NCBI GenBank assembly: GCA_019671005.1
Contig: CM033724.1
Location: forward strand, 21,987,786 to 22,051,785
Length of the DNA stretch: 64,000 bases
From: Hibiscus mutabilis
Taxonomy: Eukaryota > Streptophyta > Magnoliopsida > Malvales > Malvaceae
Direction: 5' to 3'
The notes under the pieces were generated by a model. The model had not been told where the DNA came from and searched no databases. It saw only the letters and a list, made by a program, of their open reading frames with translations. This document shows positions 54,500 through 64,000 of this stretch, piece after piece (the first letter of the stretch is position 1; each line of letters opens with the position of its first letter). A program made the position numbers and the translations under genes.

Positions 54500-56835
54500 T
54501 GTAACCTCCTAAATTTGACCTAATTTCTTAAGTCAAATCTTGGAAGTTAAGTTTGAAAACTTGTCCCTTAAGAAAGGTTGTTAGGTTTAATAATTCAAAA
54601 TTTCAATCTAATTATCCATATCAAATCCATAAAATTATATCAATTAAATAAAACGTTAGCAAAAATTTCAACAGTCATTATAAAATCCGAAAGAAAATTA
54701 AAATAATGCATATCAAACCAACAAGCCTAAAAAATAATTATAATGTCCCAAGTCCCTAATACAAAATCGTCCGAAATAATAATAATAGAAAAATTCAAAT
54801 GTCTGAATAATCATACTGTAAAATAGGGTAAAGTCTGATGATATGAAAATCCTCCAAGTACCGTACGCCTAAGCATGAGTATATGTAAGAGGAACTAAGG
54901 GGGAGTAAGCTATGAAGCTTAGTGTGTCTCTAAAGTGCAGATAAAACACAAACCAAGAATCCGAACAACAAGCATAGTTCAACAGTCATCACAATATACA
55001 TATGCATACAATCTGAGACATAAAATGTAATGTCATGTACTCATCTCCATACACTGTCTGAAGAGTAAGGTTCCCCAGAACCACTCTAACTACATCGTCA
55101 CCATCCGAAGTCGAACGACCCGAAGGTGGAACCATTGATCCGAAACAGAACTCAGCCCGAAGGGTGAACCCACTGAACTTCCCCGTACAATTCCCCAACC
55201 CAAATGATATGACATGTTCCTATTTATATTTTCTGAATCTAATAGTATATCCGATATATTAATTTAATTCGAGTTCATACGATATATGTCCGATATTATT
55301 TTAGTCCAATTCTGATATCTGATGCGTGTCATGCCATCATACAAAACATAACATAAATTACAGATCATTCAATCAGTCACATATACAACATGCACGCATA
55401 GCATAGAGCACAAAAATGATATAGCACAGAAAGAGACACACCTTAGGCAGCTAATAACTCAACGTCGAGAATGACGTCTCCCACGCTCAGCTTTAGTATT
55501 CGGTCAGACAGAGTCAACACCTACGAGGTTAACAAAACATAATTATACCCTACTACTATGCCACACTAATACAACCACTAAATGAAACCATACTCACGTG
55601 CAGAACTGGCCAACTGTGCAGAAGAAGGTCGAACAGGTGGAGGAGGAGGAAGATTCTTAGGCTCCGAGTCAACGTCACCTGAACACAATTATATTCGAGT
55701 TAGATTTCGATATTCAAAATTCCCAAAACACTGACTATAATTAAATATGGATAGCAAAATGGTCTTTTGGGTTTGAATTTGGGAAAACGGGCAGCAGATT
55801 TGGAATCCGAACGTCGAAAAATGTAAAGTTAACTTTGGTCATAAAAAGTCAATGCTGATGTCATCAAAAAGTCAATGCTGACGTCAGCTCGGGTCTGGTC
55901 GGTCAACGGGTCGGGTCACGGGCTGGGTCACGGTCTATTTTGATCAAGCCAGCCGGTTCACTGGTTCGGGTTATGGGTCTGGTTTGGCTCACTGCAGCTC
56001 CTTCACTCTGGGCTCTCCACACGACTTGGGTTAAGCCCAACTTCATCCACCCCTAACCCCCAACACAGGCCCACACCCTCACACACTTCCACTGGTCCGA
56101 ACACACTTCTCCTTCGCCACAAAATAGCTAGGGTTTATCGAACCCTTCAGGCGGTTAGGGTTTTAGACTCCCAACGGAGGCAGCACAACATGGCAACGGC
56201 GGCGGCACGCGACAACTCGATGGCGACAAGGGTTTTCGACGATACCCCTTCTACGAACCCCAATGCAAGGTTCCCAAACAAAACTAGGAAGATCTGGGTT
56301 GAAGAATTACCCACTCACACGGCCTCGACAACACCAGGGCTCGGCAGAGCAACAACGGTGCTAGGGTTTCGAACCATTCCCCATCGGTTCTCAAGCAACG
56401 ACCGACGACTTAGGGGTGATACTAGATAGGCTTTGGACAAAACAGAGCGGGGAGAAGATTGACGGGTTTGGTTCAGCCAACGGATGGTGATAGGGGCCTT
56501 ATCGGAGCGAAAATAGAAAATAGGGGTGGGGAAGCTATTTGCGAGAAGGAGATTGAGGGAGAGAGAGAGAAGGGTGGCTGCCAATATCTCAAAAGATATA
56601 TGAAGAGTCGGCCAACAGAATAAAAGTACAGTAAAGCCTAGAATTTGGGTAAATTACATCTTAAGGGCCCCAACTTCACCCGCGTTACACAGATGCCACC
56701 AAAGTCAAAAATTTTCCAATTTGGTCACTAAATTTCAATTAGGAAATCCGATTGAATTCCCAAAAATTAGGGTTTAGAAATTAGGGATTTTATGATTTGG
56801 GGATTTTTAATTTGGGGGAAAATTAGGGTGTGACA
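54500..56835 (-). repeat. 3' LTR of the Tekay-type element
   Basis: Plus-strand ends are TGTAACCTCC and GGTGTGACA; on the minus strand it runs TGTCACACCC to GGAGGTTACA, 2,336 bp. It aligns with 61,751-64,000. It has about two copies of the AAAGTCAATGCTGACGTCA unit where the other LTR has six. Confidence 0.93.
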
Positions 56836-56850
56836 ATTCTCCCCTTCTAA
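56836..56850 (-). promoter_or_regulatory. Polypurine tract of the Tekay-type element
   Basis: The minus strand reads TTAGAAGGGGAGAAT directly before the LTR start TGTCACACCC. Confidence 0.85.
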
Positions 56851-57496
56851 AAGAAATTTCGGCCTCGAAATTTACCTGGATCAAAGAGATGTGGATACTG
56901 AGCTTTGACAACGGCCTTGGGCTCCCATGTAGCCTCATCATGACCACGATTGCGCCACAAGACCTTGACCATCTTAATGGTCTTCCTCCGAAAAACTTTC
57001 TTGTCCTGAGCAATAATCTCATTTGGCTCCTCCTCAAAACACAAGTCCGGACGAATCTCAATCTCCTCCACAGGAATAATATTAGATGGATCAGCATGAT
57101 AGCGTCTTAACACCGAAAATGAAATACATCATGAATATGATTAAGCTCAAGTGGTAACTCAAGCTGATAGGCAACTGGTCCAATCCGACGAATAATCCGA
57201 TAAGGGCCAATAAAACAAGGAATTATATTGCCTTTATGACCGAATCGAAGTACCTTCCTCCACGGAGATATTTTCAAGAAAACCTCATCTCCCACATCGA
57301 ACTCAAGATTCTGATGTCTCAAATCGGCATAAGACTTCTGTCTGTCAAAAGCAGCCTTAAGCCGATCCCAAATCAATCTAACCATCTGCTTAGCCTCATG
57401 AACAATATCTGGTCCCAACAATTTGTGCTCATTAAGCTTAGTCCAGACAATAGGTGTACGACACTTACGCCTATACAGAGCCTCATACGGTCCCAT
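56847..57496 (-). pseudogene. Integrase C-terminal part and chromodomain
   Basis: From 57,496 the frame reads MGPYEALYRRKCRTPIVW, then FDVGDEVFLKISPWRKVLRF, the GPY/F-type integrase end, and VAYQLELPLELNHIHDVFH. After a frameshift near 57,110 it reads MLRRYHADPSNIIPVEEIEI, then KVFRRKTIKMVKVLWRNRGH and DEATWEPKAVVKAQYPHLF, a chromodomain with aromatic Y/W positions. In chromoviruses this domain guides insertion toward marked chromatin. Only the frameshift parts it from the integrase. Confidence 0.9.
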
Positions 57497-58260
57497 CTTA
57501 ATACTAGCTGGTAGCTATTATTGTAAGCGAACTCTGCAAGCGGTAAGAAATCCTCCCAACTACCTTTGTAGTCCATAATACAACCCCTCAGCATGTCCTC
57601 AAGAAACTGGATTACCCGCTCAGATTGGCCACCGGTCTGCAGATGATAAGTAGTGCTAAAGTTCAATCGAGTACCCAAAGCAGTGTGAAGTGACCTCCAG
57701 AACTTCGCTGTAAACCTTGGGTCCCGATCAGAAATGATAGACAAATGCACCCCATAAAGTCTAACAATCTCTGAGATATAGAGCTTAGCTAACCTACTCA
57801 AAGAATAATTAACCCGAACTGGAATAAAGTGTGCAGACTTAGTCAACCGATCAACAATAACCCAGATAGAGTCTTTCTTTGATGAGGTCAAAGGAAGACC
57901 ACTGACAAAATCCATCGTCACACGCTCCCATTTCCACTGAGGAATCTCAATGTGCTGAAGTAACCCAGACAGACGCTGATGCTCTGCTTTTACCTTCTAA
58001 CAAGTCAAACACTTCGACACAAACCCAACAACATCCCTCTTCAGGCCCTTCCACCAGTATCTTTCACGAAGATTCTTATACATCTTGTCCTCACCGGGAT
58101 GCATATAGTAGGGACTGTCATGGGCTTCACGAAGGATAACCTTCTTCAGGCCAAAATTTCTTGGAATGTAATACCGACCCCGAAAACACAGAACACCATC
58201 CTGATCGATCGAATAATCCTGAGATGTCCCCTCTTCAACCTCTCTTATGCGGTGCATCAA
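57373..58260 (-). pseudogene. Tekay-type integrase core
   Basis: The zinc domain (57,997-58,260) reads EAHDSPYYMHPGEDKMYKNL and CLTC, the HHCC form. The core (57,373-57,921) reads MTMDFVSGLPLT, with the first Asp, IISDRDPRFTAKFW with the second, and GGQSERVIQFLEDMLRGCIM with the Glu, so the DDE residues are all kept. A stop lies between the zinc domain and core (about 57,995) and another break is near 57,400. Confidence 0.9.
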
Positions 58261-58298
58261 GAATGGATCACTAGGCTGCTCAGCTCGTATATCAGAAA

Positions 58299-58649
58299 TT
58301 AACGTAGGAATAACCGAAGCTCTGCCAAAAGACTGCCATCCTCATACAAACTCATCCGACCAAATGGGGCTCTCAAATTTGATATGGCATTATGACTCAA
58401 GACGTCGACAACAACATTGGCCTTGCCTAGATGATACTCAATCTCGCAGTCATAGTCTTTAAGGAGCTCTAACCAAAGTCGTTGTCTTAGGTTCAGCTTA
58501 TTCTGAGTGAGAAGATATTTCAGACTCTTATGGTCTGTGAAGATATAACACTTTTCTCCATAGAGAGAGTGTCTCCAGATCTTGAGAGCAAAGATCACAA
58601 CATCAAGCTCAAGGTCATGGGTAGGATAGTTACATTCATGCGGTTTCAA
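58299..58649 (-). pseudogene. Tekay-type RNase H
   Basis: Reads MKPHECNYPTHDLELDVVIF, then ALKIWRHSLYGEKCYIFTDH and KSLKYLLTQNKLNLRQRLWL, the standard RNase H order. DHKSL with its Asp is kept. A stop parts it from RT above (near 58,650-58,820, where ASRQLKP-like residues read with TAA in frame). It ends in SNLRAPFGRMSLYEDGS. Confidence 0.88.
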
Positions 58650-58823
58650 CTAACGGGACGCATAGGCTACTACCTTACCATCCTGCATTAGAACACACCC
58701 CAATCTAGTATGAGAAGCATCACTGTAGACGGTATAAGCCTTCTCAGGCTTTGGCTAAATTAGGACCGGTGCTTCAGTCAACACGGTCTTAAGCTTCTCA
58801 AAACTAGTCTGCTGAGCCTTAGA

Positions 58824-59640
58824 CTAGTCAAAAGGAACATTCTTTCTCAGAAGTTTAGTCAACGGAGCTGCGATGATCGAGAAACCCTCAACAAACCTCC
58901 AATAATAGCCAGCTAAACCCAAGAAACTTCGAATCTCAAGAACATTCCTGGGTTGCTTCCAGCTCATGATAGCCTCGATCTTCTTCGGATCAATTCGAAT
59001 ACCCTCAGTAGAAACGATATGCCCCAAAAACATCACCTCCAATAGCCAGAATTCACACTTACTAAATTTTGCGTACAACTGTTTCTCCCTTAGAGTTTGT
59101 AAAACAATCCATAGATGTTCCTCATGCTCAACCTCAGATTTAGAGTAAACTAGAATATCATCTATAAAGACTATGACAAACTGATCGAGATAGGGTTGAA
59201 AAACTCTATTCATCATATCCATGAAGGCGGCAGGAGCGTTTGTCAACACGAAGGGCATCACAAGGAATTCGTAATGACCATAACGTGTCCGAAAAGCTAT
59301 TTTGAAAACATCAGAATCTTTAACCTTGAGTTGGTAGTAACTAGATCTCAGGCCTATCTTAGAGAACACCGTAGCTCTCTGGAACTAATCGAAGATATCA
59401 TCAATACGAGGAAATGGATACTTGTTCTTGATTGTCAGCTGGTTTAGCTTCCGATAATCGATACACAGCCGAAGTGTCCCATCCTTCTTCTTAACAAAAA
59501 GAACAGGAGCTCCCCACGGAGAAATACTGGTCAGATAAATCCCCTATCTAGCAGTTCTTGCAATTGCACCTTCATCTCTTTAAGTTCTTTTGGTGCCATC
59601 CGGTAAGGTGCCATAGACACAAGAGCTAAACCCGAATAGA
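58824..59640 (-). pseudogene. Tekay-type reverse transcriptase
   Basis: From about 59,620 the reading runs through MAPKELKEMKVQLQELLDRG, a stop, then WGAPVLFVKKKDGTLRLCID and YRKLNQLTIKNKYPFPRIDD. From 59,369 it reads MFSKIGLRSSYYQLKV, where the family has DLRSGYYQ, so the first catalytic Asp has become Gly. The catalytic box is FIDDILVYS, intact, near 59,150. LGHIVSTEGIRIDPKKIEAI and RSFLGLAGYYWRFVEGFS follow. The loss of the first Asp and two stops show inactivity. Confidence 0.9.
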
Positions 59641-59824
59641 CCTCAATGCCAAACTCGATCTCATCAGGCTTTGGCAGAACACCAGGCAATTCTTCAAGGA
59701 ATACATCAGGAAAGTCTCACACAACTTGAATCTTCTCCATCCCAGAGTCAGACTATCTTGGATCAAGAATGTAAGCAAGATAGGCAATAGACCCTTTCTT
59801 GGTCATCTTCTCGGCTTTGAGAGT

Positions 59825-60457
59825 CTATATTACATTAGATAGGAAACCCTGACGTTCTCCAAAAAGAACTACCTCCTGGTCATCAGAAGTTTTTAGAGTA
59901 GCTCTTTTCTTCTCACAATCCAGATTGACTCGGTGAGCAGACAACCAACCCATGCTGAGAATTAGATCAAACTCGCCGAAAGGTAACTTTATCAGGTTAG
60001 CCGGAAAGATTTCCCCTTGAACCTCAAGAGGACAATTTTTATACACCCTAGAGACCACCACAAGGTCACCTACCGGACTATGTACGGTAACAACATTAGC
60101 AACATCCTCAACATGAATTTCAAGACCCACAGATATAGAACTCGCAACATACGAATGAGTAGAACCATTATCCAACAACACAAAATAAGATATAGAATGG
60201 ACAGAAAAAGTACCAGCAATAACGCCTGGCTCATCTCGATCCTCCTGCCTCCTGGTATCATAAACCAACCCTGGTTGTCTCGCCCCTGAACCAGCTAATC
60301 CTCTACTCTGAGCAGGCCTACCCCTACCAGCAGTACCCAAAATAGTAGATCTACCATGACCTCTCCCTCTACTAGGAGTCTGAACAGATGCCTGAGCCTG
60401 ACTCGAAACATAGGTAGATGAAGGTGCCACCGAAAAATCTCTAAAAAGATGCTCCAA
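59825..60457 (-). pseudogene. Tekay-type protease region
   Basis: Begins in Gly/Arg-rich gag sequence (GRGHGRSTILGTAGRGRP), then the protease. The active-site motif reads FVLLDNGSTHSYVASSIS, with DNGS in place of the usual D-(S/T)-G-(S/A), so one active-site neighbour is altered. PFGEFDLILSMGWLSAHRVN near the end corresponds to the typical FDLILGMDWL block, also with changes. A stop ends the frame at 59,825. Confidence 0.85.
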
Positions 60458-61547
60458 AGAACTGCATCAGAAACAAGCCCTTGATTGCCTCCTACACTCG
60501 CATGGATGTCATTTCTTGCAAAAAGAACACTGTGGCACCTCACGAGAATTAGACGAACCTCCAACACTGGCGGTTAGAATAGTAGATGTCACCGATCGAG
60601 CTCTGGAGTAACTTTGGTGGTCATACTCATCTCTAGTCCTCTTCCTAGACTGATTCCCCTGACTGTGCTGAACTGACGCGGTTGATTGTCTCCTAGCCTG
60701 ATCAGTACCCTGAGATTCCTTTCGTTTCTTCATAGCTTCAATTCGCTCAGCAGTTCTCCGCTGGGTGATCTCCTTATATTCCTTATCCTGATTCAAGGCA
60801 ACCCCAGTCTTGATAGAAAAACGCAGCCCTCTCAAAAACCAATCACACTTATTTTTCTCTGTAGTAACCAGCCCTGGAACATACTGGAGAAGTATCAAGA
60901 GCTCTATCTCATAATCATTAACGCTCATATCATTTTGCTCTAGATTCATAAAGTCGTCTCGGTAGCTAGAGACTCAGGCCCAACATGCCGGTCCTGAAAT
61001 GACTGTCTAAAAAACTCCCATGTAATCTGACTATTTGGAACAACTTTTTCCTCAGCCTCCCACTAGTTTTGGGCCTCACCCTGTAGCAATGATACAACAA
61101 CTCTCAATTTTAGGTCGGCAGGATATTCTATCTCAACAAATAAACGATGAAGTTTCTTCGGCCAATACTCTCATCAGTTGGGTTTGTACCCAACTTGCTA
61201 TCAAACATGGTCATCCCGGTAGCTAAGAACTCGGTAGAAATAGGTTTCCTCACGCCTTCAGACTGGCGGAGGTAACGAAACAACTCCATCTACACTGTAA
61301 CAGAATACATGCCCACTGTCTCACTGTCCTCAGAATCACGTGGATCAACACTCTGCGTCTGCTGACCAGGTGCTGTATTTTGAGCTCTCGTTTGATCCCT
61401 GAGTTGTTCCTCTTCATCAGCATCATATACCTCATCCTGATCTTGCGGTAGATCTACAAGAGGCGAAGCATCACTCTCAACAGCGGTAGAACGACCTCGG
61501 CCACTACCACGTCCGGTCGCTAATCTAGAACTCCTACGAGGTGGCAT
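60458..61547 (-). pseudogene. Tekay-type gag
   Basis: The Met at 61,547 starts MPPRRSSRLATGRGSGRGRS, the usual start of Del/Tekay gag, followed by an acidic stretch and a break at 61,290. The capsid domain lies at 60,950-61,250 in several frames, and 60,509-60,949 reads QNDMSVNDYEIELLILLQYV, then CDWFLRGLRFSIKTGVALN. The zinc-knuckle start CSFCKK at about 60,515 is followed at once by a stop codon, and a second stop follows some 16 codons later. At least four breaks are present. Confidence 0.88.
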
Positions 61548-61729
61548 AGTAGTCTATCACAAAGAAGATAATCCTAAGTTAGTACTTGGAGTTTATATTT
61601 AAAATAAACATAATCCTTTCAAATATTATATTTTTAAGAAAATCTCATTTTGCCCAAAAATATTTAGTACGCATGCAAAATCATTTTCGGTTTAAAATTT
61701 CATTCAAGCCACACAGTCTGAGGGTTGAA

Positions 61730-61745
61730 CCAGGCTCTGATACCA
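61730..61745 (-). other. Primer-binding site of the Tekay-type element
   Basis: The minus strand reads TGGTATCAGAGCCTGG five bases after the LTR end, the initiator tRNA-Met type. Confidence 0.9.
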
Positions 61746-61750
61746 TTAAA

Positions 61751-64000
61751 TGTAACCTCCTAAATTTGACCTAATTTCTTAAGTCAAATCTTGGAAGTTA
61801 AGTTTGAAAACTTGTCCCTCAAGAAAGGTTGTTAGGTTTAATAATTCGAAATTTCAATCTAATTATACAGATCAAATCCATAAAATTATATCAAATAAAT
61901 AAAACATAGTCGTTTAGCAAAAATTTCAATAGTCATTATAAAATCCGAAAGAAAATTAAAAAATACATATCAAACCAACAAGTCTCAAAAATAATTATAA
62001 TGTCCCAAGTGCCAAATACAAAATCGTCCGAAATAATAATAATAATAATAATAATAGAAAAATTCAAATGTCTAAATAATCATACTGTAAAATAGGGTAA
62101 AGTCTAATGATATGAAAATCCTCCAAGTACCGTATGTCTAAGCCTGAGTATCTGTGAGAGGAACTAAGGGGGGTAAGCTATGAAGCTCAGTGTGTCTCTA
62201 AAGTGCAGATAAAACACAAAACAGGAATCCGAACAACAAGCATAGTTCAACAGTCATCACAATATACATATGCATACAATCTGAGAAATAAAATGTAATG
62301 TCATGCACCCATCTCCATACACCGTCCGAAGTGGAACAACCCGAAGGTGGAACCACTGATCCGAAGCGAAATTCAGCCCGAAGGGTGAACCCACTGAACT
62401 TCCCCGTACAATTTCCCAACCTAAATGATATGACATGTTCTGATTTATATTTTCTGAATCCGAGAGTATATCGATGTATTAATTTAATCTGAGTGTATAC
62501 GATATATGTCCAGTATTATTTTAGTTCGATTCTGATATCCGATGCGTGTCATGCCATCATACAAAGCATACCATAAATCACAGATCATTTAATCAGTCAG
62601 ATATACAACATGCACGCATAGGATAGAGCACAGAAATGATATAGCATAGAAAGAGACACACCTTAGGCAGGTAATAACTCAACGTCGAGAATGACGTCTC
62701 CCACGCTCAGCTCTAGTATTCGGTCGGACAGAGTCAACACCTACGAGGTCAACAAAACATAATTATACCCTACTACTATGCCACACTAATATAACCACCA
62801 AACGAAACCATACTCACATGAAGAACTCGTCGGCTGTGTAGAAGGAGGTCGAACAGGTGGAGGAAAAGAAAGATTCTCAGGCTCCGAGTTAATGTCACCT
62901 GAACACAATTATATCCGAGTCAGACTCTGATATTTAAAATTCCCAAAACACTAACTATAATTAAATGTGGATAGCAAAACAGTCTTTCGGGTTTGAATTT
63001 GGGAAAACAGACGGCGAATTTGGAATCAGAACGTCAAAAATGTAAAGTTAACTTGGGTCAGAAAAAATCAACGCCAACGTCATCAAAAAGTCAACACTAA
63101 CGTCATTAAAAAGTCAACTGTGACGTTAGCCAAAAAGTCAACATTGACGTCATCCAATAAGTCAACACTGTCGTCATCCAAAAAGTCAATATTGACGTCA
63201 GCTCGAGTCAAGTGGGTCAACGAGTTAGGTCACGAGTTGGGTCACAATCTAGTTTGATCAAGCCAACCGGTTCCCTGGTTCGGTTGGTCTAACCCGGTTC
63301 AGGTCATGGGTCTGGTTTGGCTCACTGCAGCTCCCTCACTTTGGGCTCTCCACGCGACTTAGGTTAAGCCCAACTTCATCCACCTTAATCCCCAACACCA
63401 GCCCACATCCTCACACGCTCCCACTGGTCCGAACACACTTCTCCCTTGCCACAAAATAGCTAGGGTTTACCAAACCCTTCAAGCGGTTAGGGTTTTAGAC
63501 TCCCAACGGAAGCGGCACAACATGGCAACAACGGTGGCACGCGACAACTCGGTGGCGACAAGGGTTTTCGATGATACCTCTTCTACAAACCCCAATGCAA
63601 GGTTCTCAAACAAAACCAAGAAGATCTGGGTTGAAGACTTACCCACTCACACGGCCTCGACAACACTAGGGCTCGACAGAGCAACGACGGTGCTAGGGAT
63701 TTCGAACCGTTCCCTGTCAATTCTCGAGCAACGATCGATGACTTGGGGGCGATACTAGATAGGCTTCAGACGAAACAGAGTGGGGAAAAGATTGATGGGT
63801 TCAGTTCATCCAATGGACGACGATAGGGGCCTTATCGGAGTAAAAATGAAAAATAGGGGGTGGGGGAGCTATTTGCGAGAAGGAGGTTGAGGGAGAGGGA
63901 GAAAGAGAGAGAAGAGTGGCTGCCAATATCTCAAAAGAGATATGAAGAGTCGGCCAACATAACAAAAGTAGGGTAAGGGCTAGAATTTGGGTAAATTACA
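61751..64000 (-). repeat. 5' LTR of the Tekay-type element (cut by the window end)
   Basis: Starts TGTAACCTCC on the plus strand and aligns with 54,500-56,835. It differs by a longer ATA microsatellite (62,034-62,055), a deletion near 62,325 relative to the other copy, and an expanded GTCAAC/TGACGTCA tandem repeat at 63,062-63,205. The open frame at 63,522-63,758 also occurs in the other LTR (56,190-56,429) and is not thought to be a gene. Confidence 0.92.
63062..63205. repeat. Tandem repeat of about 23-25 bp with TGACGTCA core
   Basis: About six units of the type AAAAAGTCAACATTGACGTCA with short spacers. Only about two units exist at 55,845-55,890 in the other LTR. TGACGTCA is the palindromic core bound by plant bZIP factors, and TTGAC is the W-box core for WRKY factors. 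Whether these are bound is unknown. Confidence 0.8.

Larger units (their letters stand above)
54500..64000 (-). mobile_element. Tekay/Del-type Ty3/gypsy chromovirus, cut by the window end
   Basis: On the minus strand: 5' LTR (61,751 to beyond 64,000), primer site, gag, protease, RT, RNase H, integrase with a C-terminal chromodomain, polypurine tract and 3' LTR (54,500-56,835). Chromodomain, order of domains and the start MPPRRSSRLATGRGSGRG fit the Tekay/Del lineage. About 90 bp of the 5' LTR lie outside. The copy has several stops and lost catalytic residues. It sits in the presumed first intron of the pathogen-related gene, in the opposite direction. Confidence 0.93.

Noticed and set aside
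54989..55198. A 69-codon minus ORF also seen at 62,198-62,419
   Set aside because: Shared LTR sequence in both LTRs of the Tekay-type element, with no known domain.
56190..56429. Open frame with ATG, repeated at 63,522-63,758
   Set aside because: It lies in the LTR, shared by both copies of the Tekay-type element, with no known domain. It follows from LTR sequence and not from a host gene.

Overview
The window is nuclear DNA from a flowering plant, most likely a eudicot. It carries an intron-rich VPS45 gene, the first exon of a plant pathogen-related protein gene, a PPR pseudogene, and many layers of plant retrotransposons (Athila-type and Tekay/Del-type Ty3/gypsy, Ty1/copia, L1-type LINEs, solo LTRs, MITEs). 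The copia LTR with many GTATCGATAC-like motifs gives a weak impression of Malvaceae, but the genus cannot be fixed by eye. No bacterial features, CRISPR arrays or operons are present.

Layout. 1-16,088: a decayed L1-type LINE on the minus strand, split in two by an 11.6-kb Athila-type element (3,521-15,078, minus; LTRs of about 1.45 kb, a near-perfect 5-bp target duplication, tRNA-Asp-type primer site, gag, protease, RT, RNase H, integrase and an extra ORF in the env position). 16,440-19,870: a MITE-like element split by a 3.2-kb solo LTR (AAAAA target duplication). 19,897-21,081: an element with long terminal inverted repeats that ends 276 bp before the VPS45 start codon. 21,358-29,882: VPS45 on the plus strand, 13 exons, 568 codons, with a 2-kb solo LTR and SINE-like pieces in its introns. 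30,605-30,844: a MITE. 31,221 to about 36,180: a Ty3/gypsy LTR, primer site and decayed interior. 36.56-36.95 kb: an RNase H remnant of another LINE. 37.5-39.1 kb: two LTRs of one family in inverted orientation. 39.16-39.79 kb: a PPR pseudogene. 40.96 to about 44.6 kb: another gypsy-type LTR. About 44.7-52.3 kb: a truncated, gag-only copia element with a 4.4-kb solo LTR (perfect CGGCA target duplication) inserted between its primer site and gag. 52.70-53.05 kb: a foldback element filled with telomere-like repeats. 54,276-54,419: exon 1 of a pathogen-related protein gene, whose first intron holds a Tekay/Del chromovirus (54,500 to beyond the window end).

Only two loci look like working host genes: VPS45, which is intact by eye, and the pathogen-related gene, of which one exon is visible. 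All retroelement ORFs seen carry stops, frameshifts or lost catalytic residues, so the autonomous elements here look dead.

The most unusual structure is inside the Athila-type element. A 24-bp minisatellite built on the palindrome GTTGCC(R/T)WGGCAAC occurs in the gag C-terminal region, in the linker between RNase H and integrase, and in the env-position ORF, apparently in the same reading frame. Related palindromes occur in both LTRs, and the core also matches the element's own primer-binding site. I found no clear new multi-gene system.
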